From Arenimonas sp. (GTDB lineage Bacteria; Pseudomonadota; Gammaproteobacteria; Xanthomonadales; Xanthomonadaceae), in contig NZ_JALHQI010000009.1 of assembly GCF_022842045.1 (NCBI RefSeq), forward strand, positions 1 through 64,000: 64,000 nucleotides of DNA, given 5' to 3'. The position numbers and the translations under genes are program-made. Positions 36,632 through 45,834 of the stretch are shown piece by piece. The notes beneath the pieces were generated by a model. The model saw only the letters and a program-made list of their open reading frames with translations, ran no database searches and was not told the origin of the DNA. Each line of letters begins with the position of its first letter. Within the stretch, counting starts at the first letter, position 1.

Positions 36632-36684
36632 CGCACGGGGCCCCCGCGGCCTGCCCGGCCTCGCTTCTGCGTTGGTGTTGACGA

Positions 36685-36721
36685 CCGACGGTGCTGGCGC
36701 AGGTTTGCCCGCCACCGTCGG
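36685..36721 (+). other. Hairpin upstream of the split gene
   Basis: Perfect 9-bp arms CCGACGGTG and CACCGTCGG (36685-36693, 36713-36721) around a 19-nt loop, ending 51 bp before the next start codon. It has no T run, so it may be a 5' leader structure rather than a terminator. Confidence 0.35.
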
Positions 36722-36772
36722 CTGCCCTGTCCCGGGGCCCGAACCAACCACCAAGGACCGAACGCCCGCGCC

Positions 36773-37390
36773 ATGAAAATCCTCCCGATCGCCCTCGTCT
36801 TGTCCGGCCTGCTTTGCGTCCCGGCGCTGCAGGCCCAGTCGCGCACCGCGCCAACCCCCGACCGCACGGCGCCCGGCTCGGCCGACGTCGTGCTGCGTGA
36901 TTCGTTCCTGCGCCTGCCCGCGCGCCGGGTCAGCAGCGCCACGCAGGCGAAGAAGTATTCGCTCGGCGGCGTCGCAATGGATTTCACCGAAGTGGTGGAG
37001 AACGTCGACGTCGCCCCCAGCCTGGAGGCCAAGGCCGTCGGCTGGGTGTACAAGCAGGCGACGCCGCAGACCCCGGCGTCGGAGTCCTACGTGGTGCGGG
37101 TCACCAACAAGAGCCCGGCCGCGCTAAACACCTCGGCCTATGTCGCCGTGCTGGTGACCGCCGTGCCGATGACCCATCTCAAGCTGCCGCCGAATGAGCA
37201 GGAGAAGTTCCGGGTGGTGCTGGGCTCGGCGGGTGAAACCATCCCGCCCCCGTTCGCGGGCAACAGCTAGCGGGAGTTCAAGTTCTTCCAGCAGCTGAAG
37301 CTTCCCGGTGGTTTCGGTACATTCAATACCTCGTATTTCTCCAAGCGCTTCGAGGTCTACCTGGTCACCGATCCGATCATGGAGAAGTAG
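36773..37390 (+). pseudogene. Secreted hypothetical protein split by an in-frame TAG
   Basis: The frame from ATG 36773 (AAGGA upstream) encodes a signal peptide (to about 22, ALQAQS) and some 140 further residues, then hits TAG at 37268-37270. The same frame continues for 39 codons with normal codon use (REFKFFQQLKLPGG at first, VYLVTDPIMEK at the end) and stops at 37388-37390, just before the terminator. The full protein would be about 205 aa. A point nonsense mutation (for example from CAG) or a sequencing error would explain this. Family not recognised. Confidence 0.75.
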
Positions 37391-37394
37391 CCAC

Positions 37395-37425
37395 AAAAAA
37401 GGCCGCCCCGGTGGGCGGCCTTTTT
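37395..37425. terminator. Bidirectional rho-independent terminator
   Basis: AAAAAGGCCGCCC / GGGCGGCCTTTTT with a 4-nt loop. It serves the split gene on the + strand and the M28 peptidase gene on the - strand. Its position supports 37390 as the original end of the split gene. Confidence 0.93.
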
Positions 37426-37447
37426 CTTGTCAAGACACCGCGAACGA

Positions 37448-39166
37448 TCAGTTCGCAGCCTCGCCACGCGACGCATCGCGGGCGGCCTTGAAGGCATTGC
37501 CCTCGACGTAGTTCGGCCAGGCCTCGTTGCCGGCCAGCTCGCGGCCCACGCCGTACAGCGCCATCAGGTCCTGCACCACGCCGCGCAGGTCCCAGTTCGG
37601 ATCGAACTCGTCGGCGGGCTTGTGGTAAAGCACGCTGCCATAGTTGGCCTGGATCTCGCGGCCGTAGTCCACGCCTTTCTCGACGTGGTCGATGCCGCCC
37701 TTGGCGTACAGCGCCGGCACGCCGAACTTGGCGAAGCTGAAGTGGTCGGAGCGGAAGAAGAAGCCCTTCTCGACGCCGTCCTCTTCCACCAGCACGCGGC
37801 CCTGCGCCTCGGCGATCGGGCGCAGCACTTCATCCAGCTCGCTGTTGCCCAGGCCGATGACCACGAAGTCCTTGGTCGGGCCCACGACGCTCATCGCGTC
37901 CAGGTTCACCACCGCCACCGTGTCCTTGAGCGGGATCACCGGGTTGGCCGCGTAATACTTCGAGCCCAGCAGGCCCGACTCCTCCAGCGTCACCAGCAGG
38001 AACACCACCGAGCGCGCCGGCTTCGGGTCCTGCACGGTGAAGGCCTCGGCGATCTCGAGCACGCCGGCCACGCCGGTCGCGTTGTCGATGGCGCCGTTGT
38101 AGATGTGGTCCTCGCCTTCGCCGGCCGCTTCCGCGCCGTGCGCCGCGCCGTGGTCACCCAGGTGGTCCCAGTGCGCGGTGTAGACGATGGCCTCGTCCGG
38201 GCGCTCGCTGCCGGGCAGCTTGGCCAGGATGTTGCGCGACGAGCTTTCCTTGATCGTCGAGTTCAGCGTGGCCGAGAAGGTGGCGTCGCCCAGCGGCACG
38301 GCCTTGAAGCCCGGCACGTTGGCGGCGGCGCGCATCGCCTCCAGATCCAGGCCGGCGTCGGCGAACAGCTGCGTGGCCACTTCACCGGTGATCCAGCCCT
38401 GCATCGGCAGGCGCGGCTCCGGGTCGGCGCTGGCGGGCAGGTCGTACTGCGCGCCCGACCAGCTGTTCTTCACCACGTCCCAGCCGTAGCCGGCGCCGCT
38501 GTCGTCATGGATGATCAGCGCGGCGGCGGCGCCCTGGCGGGCGGCTTCTTCGTACTTGTAGGTCCAGCGGCCGTAGTAGGTCATCTTCTTGCCGCCGAAG
38601 AGCTCCTCGCTGCCGGCGTGGTAGCCCGGGTCGTTGACCAGCATCACGACGGTCTTGCCCTTGACGTCCAGGCCGGCGTAGTCGTTCCAGCCGGCTTCCG
38701 GCGCGTTGACGCCGTAGCCGACGAACACCATCTCGCTCGCGTCGACCTTCACTTCCGGCTGCGCGGTGCGGGTGCCCAGCGCCATCTGGGTGCCGAAGGC
38801 GAGCGGGCGGGCCTCGCCGTTCACGCCGATCACGGCGCTGGAGGTCGATTCATCGGCCGTGGTCTCCACCATCGGCACGTCCTGGAACCAGCTGTCGCCG
38901 TTGCCCGGCTGCAGGCCCAGGCGCTGGAACTGCGCGACCAGGTAATCGGCGGTCATCTGCTCGCCCGGCGTGCCCGGGGCGCGGCCGCCGAACTCATCCG
39001 AGGACAGCACCTTCACGTGCTGCGCGAAGTCCTCGGCCGAAATCTCGGGACCAAAGCCATGCTCGACCGGCGGCGCGACGGCCACCGGCGTCGCCTCCGG
39101 CTCAGGGGTCTTGCTGCAGGCCGCCAGCGCCAGCGCCGCGGCCGCGAAGATCAGGGTACGTTTCAT
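37448..39166 (-). CDS. M28 family metallopeptidase lipoprotein with PA domain
   Basis: About 572 aa. Lipoprotein signal with lipobox LAAC. A PA-type insert occupies about 130-300; the M28 zinc-peptidase core includes AHWDHLGDH, IDNATGVAGVLEIAEA, LVTLEESGLLGSKYY and FFFRSDHFSFAKFGVPALY, which supply the two-zinc ligands. It is an aminopeptidase at the envelope. GTG 39169 immediately precedes ATG 39166; GGAGG upstream fits either. With the S9 and M1 enzymes, it adds to a peptide-degrading lifestyle. Confidence 0.9.
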   Translation of the reverse strand: MKRTLIFAAAALALAACSKTPEPEATPVAVAPPVEHGFGPEISAEDFAQHVKVLSSDEFGGRAPGTPGEQMTADYLVAQFQRLGLQPGNGDSWFQDVPMVETTADESTSSAVIGVNGEARPLAFGTQMALGTRTAQPEVKVDASEMVFVGYGVNAPEAGWNDYAGLDVKGKTVVMLVNDPGYHAGSEELFGGKKMTYYGRWTYKYEEAARQGAAAALIIHDDSGAGYGWDVVKNSWSGAQYDLPASADPEPRLPMQGWITGEVATQLFADAGLDLEAMRAAANVPGFKAVPLGDATFSATLNSTIKESSSRNILAKLPGSERPDEAIVYTAHWDHLGDHGAAHGAEAAGEGEDHIYNGAIDNATGVAGVLEIAEAFTVQDPKPARSVVFLLVTLEESGLLGSKYYAANPVIPLKDTVAVVNLDAMSVVGPTKDFVVIGLGNSELDEVLRPIAEAQGRVLVEEDGVEKGFFFRSDHFSFAKFGVPALYAKGGIDHVEKGVDYGREIQANYGSVLYHKPADEFDPNWDLRGVVQDLMALYGVGRELAGNEAWPNYVEGNAFKAARDASRGEAAN

Positions 39167-39209
39167 CACAAGGGTTCCTCCACAAGGGGAACCCCGATTC
39201 TACGCCAGC

Positions 39210-39228
39210 AAATGAACCAGGTTCATTT
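39210..39228. repeat. AATGAACC palindrome, copy 8
   Basis: Core plus one A/T pair each side, and a GCA/TGA near-match beyond. It lies just downstream of the stop of the VNGGI-repeat gene (39232, minus strand) and upstream of the M28 gene. Confidence 0.8.
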
Positions 39229-39231
39229 GAT

Positions 39232-39957
39232 TTAGTCCCGCGGGGGGAGGGCGTCGGTGAAGGACTGGGCGGTGGCGCCGGTGATGGGGCCGGTCTTGGC
39301 AGTGGGGTGCACGAACAGCTCGACGGCGTGCTCGAACACCAGCGAGCCGGCAACCACCGAATTCGCGCCGATCACGATCCGCGGCACGCGCTTGTCCTCC
39401 GACTTCCACCAGCCGCCGGTCGGCTTCTCGACCAGGATGCCGCCATCGATGCGGGCGCCGCCCGACAGCACGATGTCGCCGTTGGTGGTGGTCACGTCGC
39501 CGCCGATCCGGGCGCCGCGCAGGGTGATCGCGCCGTTCACGTTCTCGACGTCGCCGCCGACCTCGGCCTGTTCTGCCAGCTTGATGCCGCCATTCACCGC
39601 CTCGATGTCGCGTTCGACCCGGGCGCCGCGGGCCAGCCGGATGCCACCGTTCACCGCCTCGATCGAGCCCGCCGTGGCCTCTTCGCCCAGGCTGATGCCG
39701 CCGTTGACGGTCTCCGCGCTGCCCACGCGCGCCTTGTCGTCGATGGTGATGCCGCCGTTGACCGTCTCGGCGCTCTCCACCTGTGCGCCCTCGCGGATGG
39801 TGATGCCGCCATTGACCGATTCGAGCGAACCGTAGGCCTGGCCGGCCCGGGCCGTGATGCCGCCGAACACCTTGTCGATGTCCTGCTGGGCCAGCGCCGG
39901 GCCGGCGGCCAGGGCCAGGGAAAGGGTGATCAGCGAAGCGAGGGTGCGAACGCGCAT
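39232..39957 (-). CDS. Secreted VNGGI-repeat protein (predicted beta-solenoid)
   Basis: 241 aa. A signal peptide (to about 23, GPALAQQ) is followed by some seven repeats of about 18 residues built around VNGGI or close variants (SLESVNGGITI, SAETVNGGITI, SIEAVNGGIRL, DIEAVNGGIKL, VENVNGAITL, VTTTNGDIVL). Such regular strands and turns suggest a beta-solenoid like bactofilin or DUF4097-type domains, probably periplasmic. A non-repetitive C-terminus (about 170-241) follows. No function is known for this arrangement. Confidence 0.7.
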   Translation of the reverse strand: MRVRTLASLITLSLALAAGPALAQQDIDKVFGGITARAGQAYGSLESVNGGITIREGAQVESAETVNGGITIDDKARVGSAETVNGGISLGEEATAGSIEAVNGGIRLARGARVERDIEAVNGGIKLAEQAEVGGDVENVNGAITLRGARIGGDVTTTNGDIVLSGGARIDGGILVEKPTGGWWKSEDKRVPRIVIGANSVVAGSLVFEHAVELFVHPTAKTGPITGATAQSFTDALPPRD

Positions 39958-40091
39958 GGGGTGGCTCCTTGGGGATTCCCTGCTGGGATGCGCCGGCGGC
40001 GGCGGGGGTTTAAAGCCGGTTCAAGGCCGGGCGGGCCCAGCCTGCGCCGCGGGGCTACAATTTGCCCGTGCCTAACGTCCCGGAGTCGCCC

Positions 40092-41636
40092 GTGCCCGCC
40101 GCCCAGAATCGCCCCAAGCCCCTGCTGCTGCTGATCCTCGACGGCTGGGGCCACCGCGACGACCCGGCCGACAACGCCCTGGCCCAGGCCCGCCTGCCGA
40201 ACTGGCGCCGCCTGCTGGCCGAGTGCCCGCACACCCTGGTCCACACCGAAGGCAAGCACGTGGGCCTGCCGGACGGCCAGATGGGCAACTCCGAAGTCGG
40301 CCACATGAACATCGGCGCCGGCCGCATCGTCTACCAGGACCTCACCCGCGTGGACGCCGCCATCGAGGACGGCAGCTTCTTCACCAACCCGGAGCTGGTC
40401 GCGGCCTGCCGCGCCGCCAAGGCCAACGGCGGCGCCCTGCACCTGATGGGCCTGCTTTCGCCCGGCGGCGTGCACAGCCACGAGGAACACCTGTTCGCGA
40501 TGATCGAACTGGCCCGCCGCGAAGGCGTGGCCGACATCGCCGTGCACGCCTTCCTCGACGGCCGCGACACCCCGCCGCGTTCGGCCGAGCCCAGCCTCGC
40601 GCGCCTGCTGGCCGTCTGCGCCGCCGGCAATGGCGATGCCCACGTCGCCACGATCAGCGGCCGCTACTACGCCATGGATCGGGACCAGCGCTGGGACCGC
40701 GTCGAGCGCGCCTACCGCGCCATCGCCGAAGCCGAAGCCGACGACACCGCCTCCGACGCGCTCACCGGCCTGCACGCCGCCTACGGCCGCGGCGAGAACG
40801 ACGAGTTCGTGCTGCCCACGGTGATCAGCGGCGGCCGCGCCATGCGCGACGGCGACGCCGTGGTGTTCATGAACTTCCGCGCCGACCGCGCGCGCCAGCT
40901 CACCAGCGTGTTCGTGTCGCCGCAGTTCAGCGGTTTCGCGAAGCCGCGCCCGATCGCGCTGTCGCGCTTCGTCTGCCTCACCGAATACGACGCGTCGCTG
41001 CCCGCGCCGGTGGCCTACGGCCCCGAGGACCTGCGCAACACCCTGGGCGAAGTGCTGGCCGCGAACCGCCTGACCCAGCTGCGCATCGCCGAGACCGAGA
41101 AGTACGCCCACGTCACCTTCTTCATGAGCGGCGGCCGCGAGGCCCAGGTGGACGGCGAGGACCGCGTGCTGATCCCGTCGCCCAAGGTCGCTACCTACGA
41201 CCTGCAGCCGGAAATGAACCTGCCCCAGCTCACCGCCCGCCTCACCGACGACATCCGCTCGCGCAGGCACGACGTCATCATCTGCAACGTCGCCAACCCC
41301 GACATGGTCGGCCACAGCGGCATCCTGTCCGCCGCGATCAAGGCCGCCGAGGCCGTGGACGATGCGCTCGGGGCCATCCGCGGCGCCCTGCGCGAAGTCG
41401 GTGGCGAAATGATCGTCACCGCCGACCACGGCAACGTCGAGATGATGCGCGACCCGGAAACCGGCGAACCGCACACCTCGCACACCGTCGGCCCCGTGCC
41501 CCTGGTCTACGTCGGCCGCCCGGCCAGCCTGCGCGCCGGCGGCGCCCTGCGCGACCTCGCGCCCACCGTGCTGCACCTGCTGGGCATCACGCCGCCGCCG
41601 GAGATGACCGGCCGCTCGCTGGTGACGCTGGCTTGA
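40092..41636 (+). CDS. gpmI: 2,3-bisphosphoglycerate-independent phosphoglycerate mutase
   Basis: 514 aa from GTG 40092, which has GGAG eight bases upstream and gives the same length as the E. coli enzyme; TTG 40062 and GTG 40068 are in frame but less likely. Interconverts 2- and 3-phosphoglycerate with two Mn ions. Asp17 in ILDGWG and Ser67 in QMGNSEVGH are catalytic; VTADHGNVEMM and the PHTSHT motif complete the metal sites. It overlaps the TTG start of the next gene, as in the conserved gpmI-envC-ctpA block. Confidence 0.95.
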   Translation: MPAAQNRPKPLLLLILDGWGHRDDPADNALAQARLPNWRRLLAECPHTLVHTEGKHVGLPDGQMGNSEVGHMNIGAGRIVYQDLTRVDAAIEDGSFFTNPELVAACRAAKANGGALHLMGLLSPGGVHSHEEHLFAMIELARREGVADIAVHAFLDGRDTPPRSAEPSLARLLAVCAAGNGDAHVATISGRYYAMDRDQRWDRVERAYRAIAEAEADDTASDALTGLHAAYGRGENDEFVLPTVISGGRAMRDGDAVVFMNFRADRARQLTSVFVSPQFSGFAKPRPIALSRFVCLTEYDASLPAPVAYGPEDLRNTLGEVLAANRLTQLRIAETEKYAHVTFFMSGGREAQVDGEDRVLIPSPKVATYDLQPEMNLPQLTARLTDDIRSRRHDVIICNVANPDMVGHSGILSAAIKAAEAVDDALGAIRGALREVGGEMIVTADHGNVEMMRDPETGEPHTSHTVGPVPLVYVGRPASLRAGGALRDLAPTVLHLLGITPPPEMTGRSLVTLA

Positions 41637-42793
41637 TCCGCCTCGCCGCCTTGCTCACCGCCGCGCTGCTGTCCGCGGCGCCCGCGGCATTCGCCCAGGG
41701 CGCGCCCGAGCGCGCGCGCCAGGAAGCCGAGGCGCAGAAAAAGCTCGAAGCCCTGCGCGCCCAAATCAAGACGATCACCGCCGAGCAGCGCAGCGTCGAC
41801 GCCGAGCGCGGCGAGGCCACCCGCGAGCTGCGCGCCGCCGATGCCACCGTGTCGGAAGCCGTGCGCGCCCTGCGCCGCACCGAGGCCGGCATCGCCACCC
41901 AGGAGCTCGAGCTGCAGCAGCTCGAGGCCCGCCAGGCCGAACTCGAAATCGGCCTCGCCGACCAGCGCGAGGCGCTCGCCGCCCTCGTGCGCTCCGCCTA
42001 TGCCCTCGGCCGCCACGAACAGCTCAAGCTACTGCTCGCGCAGGACCGCATGAGCGACCTGGCCCGCGTGCTGGCCTACCACCGCTATTTCCAGGCCGAC
42101 CGCCAGCAGCGCATCACCGGCCTGATGGCCGAGCTGCGCGAGTTGGCCGCCGTCGCCCAGCAGATCACCGACCAGCGCCAGATCCTCGAGGCCGCGCGCG
42201 CGCAGCAGCAGACCGAGCTGGCCGCGCTCGAAGCGCAGCGCGGTGAACGCGCCGGCGTGCTGGCGGCACTGGAAGCCCGCTTCAAGGACCGCGCCGCGCG
42301 CCTGGCCACGCTGGGCCGCGACGAGAAGTCGGTGCTCAAGCTGCTCGAACAGCTGCAGGACGCGGTCGCCGACATCCCGCGCCAGGTCGACGACAACCGC
42401 CCCTTCGCCACCCGCCGCGGCCAGCTCGGCCGCCCGCTGGCCGGCAGCGTGCTCGCCGCTTTCGGCGGCCGCCTGCCCGATGGCCGCACCAGCGACGGCC
42501 TGCTGATCGCCGGCACCGCCGGCGCCGAGGTGCGCGCCGCCGCCCCCGGCCGCGTGGCGTATTCGGACTGGCTCAAGGGCTACGGCCTGCTGGTCATCCT
42601 CGACCACGGCGACGGCTGGATGAGCCTGTATGCCTTCAACGATGCCCTGCTCAAGGACGTCGGCGACTGGGTCCGCGGCGGCGAGCCGCTGGCCACCGTG
42701 GGCAGCTCCGGCGGCCAGGGCCGCCCCGGCCTGTACTTCGAGCTGCGCCGCAACGGCCAGCCCCAGGACCCCAAGCCCTGGCTCCGCCCCTGA
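41633..42793 (+). CDS. envC: Murein hydrolase activator EnvC-like
   Basis: 386 aa from TTG 41633, overlapping the gpmI stop (TTGA). Signal peptide (to about 21, PAAFAQ), then long coiled coils (about 25-245) and a C-terminal LytM/M23 domain. The zinc ligands of active M23 peptidases are missing (SDGLLIAG, SLYAFND and LYFELRR replace the His-containing motifs), as in EnvC, which activates amidases AmiA/B at the division site rather than cutting itself. Followed by the CtpA-type protease. Confidence 0.88.
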   Translation: MIRLAALLTAALLSAAPAAFAQGAPERARQEAEAQKKLEALRAQIKTITAEQRSVDAERGEATRELRAADATVSEAVRALRRTEAGIATQELELQQLEARQAELEIGLADQREALAALVRSAYALGRHEQLKLLLAQDRMSDLARVLAYHRYFQADRQQRITGLMAELRELAAVAQQITDQRQILEAARAQQQTELAALEAQRGERAGVLAALEARFKDRAARLATLGRDEKSVLKLLEQLQDAVADIPRQVDDNRPFATRRGQLGRPLAGSVLAAFGGRLPDGRTSDGLLIAGTAGAEVRAAAPGRVAYSDWLKGYGLLVILDHGDGWMSLYAFNDALLKDVGDWVRGGEPLATVGSSGGQGRPGLYFELRRNGQPQDPKPWLRP

Positions 42794-42813
42794 ACTGGCG
42801 CATAATCCGGGCC

Positions 42814-44079
42814 ATGCGCCCCCACGTCCTCCTGCTGGCCCTGCTGCTCCCCGTCGCCGCCTCCGCCCAAGCGCCCGCGCCCTCCGCCGCGCCCGAAGCG
42901 ATGCCGCTGGACGAGATCCAGCGCTACGTCGCCGTCTACCGCGCCATCAAGGAAGCCTACGTCGAGCCCATCGACGACCAGACCCTGATGAAGGCCGCCC
43001 TGCGCGGCCTGCTCGCCGACCTAGACCCGCACAGCGCCTACCTCGAGAAGGAAGACGCCGACGAGCTCACCGAGCAGACCGAAGGCGCCTATTCCGGCGT
43101 CGGCGTCGAGATCGAACAGCGTCCCGACCGCAGCCTGCTGGTGGTCGCGCCGATCGATGGCACCCCGGCCCAGCGCGCCGGCCTGCGCGCCGGCGACATC
43201 ATCGTTGCCATTGACGGCCAGGCCCTGGCCTCCGAGGGCGCCGACGCCGCCAGCCGCGAGCTGCGCGGCCCCGAGGGCACCCAGGTCACCGTCACCTACC
43301 TGCGCATGGGCGAGCCCGCCCCGCGCGACCTGGTGATCACCCGCGAAACCATCCGCATCACCAGCGTCAGCAGCCGCCTGCTCGAGCCCGGCTACGGCTA
43401 CCTGCGCATCGCCAACTTCCAGTCCGACACCGGCCCGCAGGTGCTGCGCCAGCTGCGGGCGCTCAACGCGCAGGCGGAAGGCGGCCAGCTCGCCGGCCTG
43501 GTGCTCGACCTGCGCAGCAATCCCGGCGGCCTGCTCAACGCCGCGGTGGAAGCCGCCGATGCCTTCCTCGACGACGGCCTGATCGTGCGCACCAAGGGGC
43601 GCCTGGTCTATTCCAACGCCAGCTTCCACGCCAAGCCTGGCGACCTGCTCAAGGGCGCGCCCGTGGTCGTGCTGGTGGACGCCGGCACTGCGAGCGCCGC
43701 CGAAGTATTGGCCGGCGCGCTGCGCGACCACCGCCGCGCGCTGCTTATGGGCAGCCGCACCTTCGGCAAGGGCTCGGTGCAGACCGTGGTGCCGCTGGAG
43801 AACGGCGATTCCATCAAGCTCACCACCGCGCGCTACTACACGCCGCGCGGCCGCTCGATCCAGGCGCGCGGCATCCGCCCCGACGAAGTGATCCGCGGCG
43901 AAACCAGCCGCGACCTGCGCGAACAGGACCTGCCGGGCCACCTGCGCGGCGACCAGGAAACCGGCGATGGCTTCGCGATGGGCGAGGTGATCGAAGGCGA
44001 CGAGGCCGTGGCCAAGGCCCTGGCGAGGCTCAAGCTGCCGATGCGCTGGAGCGCCGCGCGCGACAGCGACCAGCACTGA
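42814..44079 (+). CDS. ctpA: S41 family C-terminal processing protease
   Basis: 421 aa. Signal peptide (to about 19), a PDZ domain (about 85-170, TEGAYSGVGVEIEQ then GLRAGDIIVAIDGQ) and the S41 catalytic domain with Ser294 in DAGTASAAEV and Lys319 in SRTFGKGSVQ. It cuts proteins near their C-terminus in the periplasm; homologues control peptidoglycan hydrolases. The operon with envC fits a role in cell-wall turnover. Confidence 0.93.
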   Translation: MRPHVLLLALLLPVAASAQAPAPSAAPEAMPLDEIQRYVAVYRAIKEAYVEPIDDQTLMKAALRGLLADLDPHSAYLEKEDADELTEQTEGAYSGVGVEIEQRPDRSLLVVAPIDGTPAQRAGLRAGDIIVAIDGQALASEGADAASRELRGPEGTQVTVTYLRMGEPAPRDLVITRETIRITSVSSRLLEPGYGYLRIANFQSDTGPQVLRQLRALNAQAEGGQLAGLVLDLRSNPGGLLNAAVEAADAFLDDGLIVRTKGRLVYSNASFHAKPGDLLKGAPVVVLVDAGTASAAEVLAGALRDHRRALLMGSRTFGKGSVQTVVPLENGDSIKLTTARYYTPRGRSIQARGIRPDEVIRGETSRDLREQDLPGHLRGDQETGDGFAMGEVIEGDEAVAKALARLKLPMRWSAARDSDQH

Positions 44080-44088
44080 GTGCGACGT

Positions 44089-44649
44089 TCACCCGGGGCA
44101 GCGCTGCGCGGGCGCCACCGGGACCTCGCGGCCGGGCTCGACCAGGTCCGTGAGCTCCACCAGGCAATCGCCCGCGTCCGCGTCCGTGCGCGCCACCAGC
44201 TGGTACTGCGCGTTCGAGGCGGGTAGCACGCGGCGGTGCACGTGGCAGCTGTACTGTGTCCCGCGCTGGGTCCAAGTGTTGGAGTAGGTGATTACGGCCG
44301 GTTCGTTGGCCTGCAGAGTGACTTCAGTGGAGACCAATCCGGCCGGCGGCTGGCCCGACATCCCCAGCTTGCGGTCGTGCAGGTACCCGTAGTCCTTCAG
44401 CGAAAAGGCCGCGTACAGCGCCACGCCGGTCTCGGGCCGGGTGAAATCGGCGCAGTCCGAGCCGGGCGTGATGCGCACCACGCCCTCGGCGCTCAAGCGG
44501 ACCCGGGCCACGCCGTCGACCGCTGCCGGGCCGGCGTAGTCGCGGTAGAACATCGCGGCTTCGGCGGTGGATTGCTTGAAGTTGCCGCAAGACGCGAGCG
44601 CGAGGGCGGACAGACCGGTCAGGAGCGCGGCAGGCAGGCGGAAGGCCAT
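44089..44649 (-). CDS. Hypothetical lipoprotein
   Basis: 186 aa. Lipobox LASC (Cys21) after a clean signal. The rest is a soluble beta-rich domain with three cysteines (GSDCADFTRPETG, QYSCHVHRRV, DAGDCLVEL) that could form disulfides, and the element GMSGQPPAGLVSTEVTLQAN. I do not recognise the family. Convergent with ctpA. Confidence 0.65.
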   Translation of the reverse strand: MAFRLPAALLTGLSALALASCGNFKQSTAEAAMFYRDYAGPAAVDGVARVRLSAEGVVRITPGSDCADFTRPETGVALYAAFSLKDYGYLHDRKLGMSGQPPAGLVSTEVTLQANEPAVITYSNTWTQRGTQYSCHVHRRVLPASNAQYQLVARTDADAGDCLVELTDLVEPGREVPVAPAQRCPG

Positions 44650-44733
44650 GGCAGGACACCGTGTGGACGACGGCCGGGAGTTTCCCGCAAGGCCCCGCGA
44701 AGCCGGCGTGATCGCGCGTCACCGCCGCAGGCG

Positions 44734-45432
44734 TCAGCCGCCCGGCGTGCACACCATCAACAGGGAAAGCGGTCGGCCGGTTTCCGGGTGGCTGGGCTCG
44801 CGCAGCGCCTGCACCGCGAAGCCCGCCGTCGCCAGCGCCGCCTGCCACGACGCCAGCGTGCGGAAATACCACGGCATCGCCTCCGGAAACACCTGCGCGC
44901 CGAAACCCTCGAAGGTCTCGAGCCGCCAGCCGTCGCGATAAGGTTCCTCGCCGCAGGCACCCCAGGGGTGCACGGTCTGCACCACCAGCCGCCCGCCCGG
45001 CGCCAGCAGGCTGCGCACCGCCTGCAGCAGCGGCGCCAGGTCTTCGTCCAGCAGCGCGAAATTGCAAGCCACGGCGTCGAAGCGCCCCAGCGACGGCGCC
45101 GCGTCCGCGAGGTCCTCGTAGGCCATGGCCTCGAAGCGCCCGCCGCCGGCCGCGCGCGCCGCGTCCACCAGCGGCCGCGACACGTCGATGCCCACCGCCT
45201 CGATGCCCCGCGCGCTGAGCGTGCGGCACAGCCAGCCTTCGCCGCAGCCCACGTCGAGCACGCGCCCCGGTTCGCTTTCCAGCAGCGCCGCGACGACGGC
45301 CTCGTCGGTCGCCAGCCGCCGGCTTTCGATCAGCCCGTCGCGAACCGCCCGGGTCCAGGCCTCGGCGTTCTCGAACCAGCTGCGGACCAGGCGCTCGCGC
45401 GGCACGTCAGTCGGCCTGGTGGCGCGAAGCAT
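44734..45432 (-). CDS. Class I SAM-dependent methyltransferase
   Basis: 232 aa from ATG 45432. SAM-binding motif I is VLDVGCGEGWLCRTLSARG (about 60-78), the acidic loop is VGIDVS, and FDAVACNFALL is motif IV. The first 50 residues (VRSWFENAEAWTRAVRDGLI) are typical of small-molecule or quinone-type methyltransferases. The substrate is unknown. Single gene. Confidence 0.83.
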   Translation of the reverse strand: MLRATRPTDVPRERLVRSWFENAEAWTRAVRDGLIESRRLATDEAVVAALLESEPGRVLDVGCGEGWLCRTLSARGIEAVGIDVSRPLVDAARAAGGGRFEAMAYEDLADAAPSLGRFDAVACNFALLDEDLAPLLQAVRSLLAPGGRLVVQTVHPWGACGEEPYRDGWRLETFEGFGAQVFPEAMPWYFRTLASWQAALATAGFAVQALREPSHPETGRPLSLLMVCTPGG

Positions 45433-45535
45433 CGGACGGACGATCGGACATGCGAGCCTCAGGAATGGCCGGGATGGAAATTGCCGTCCGCTTCGGACGT
45501 GGGCGCCAAGCGTACTACCGGCGAAGCCCGTCGCG

Positions 45536-45826
45536 TTACCCCGCGGGTTGCGCCAGCTCGCGCCGTAGCCGGGCGTCCACCCACAGGAAGCCGAACGGCA
45601 CCACCGAACACAGCAGCGCCAGCAGCCAGACGCCCACCGACCAGCGCCGCACGTGGCTGACCGCCAGCGACACCACCACGTAGGCCAGCCACAGCACGCC
45701 GTGCGCCATGCCAACCGGCCAGACGAAGTCGTGGCCGAACTGGTACTTCGCCGGCATGGCGATGAACAGCAGCGTGATCAGGGACAGGCCCTCGAGCACG
45801 CTGAGCAGTCGGAACGCCTTGAGCAT
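45536..45826 (-). CDS. DUF3817 small membrane protein
   Basis: 96 aa from ATG 45826 (an ATG at 45859 would overlap the next gene). Pattern of DUF3817: RLLSVLEGLSLITLLFIAMP, then GMAHGVLWLAYVV and VPFGFLWVDARLRRE. Three membrane helices. No function is established. It lies 8 bp after the stop of the secreted protein gene at 45835, same strand. Confidence 0.8.
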   Translation of the reverse strand: MLKAFRLLSVLEGLSLITLLFIAMPAKYQFGHDFVWPVGMAHGVLWLAYVVVSLAVSHVRRWSVGVWLLALLCSVVPFGFLWVDARLRRELAQPAG

Positions 45827-45834
45827 GGGCGCGT

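Noticed and set aside
40062-40091. Upstream TTG/GTG starts of gpmI
   Set aside because: The GTG at 40092 has the better ribosome site and gives the standard family length.
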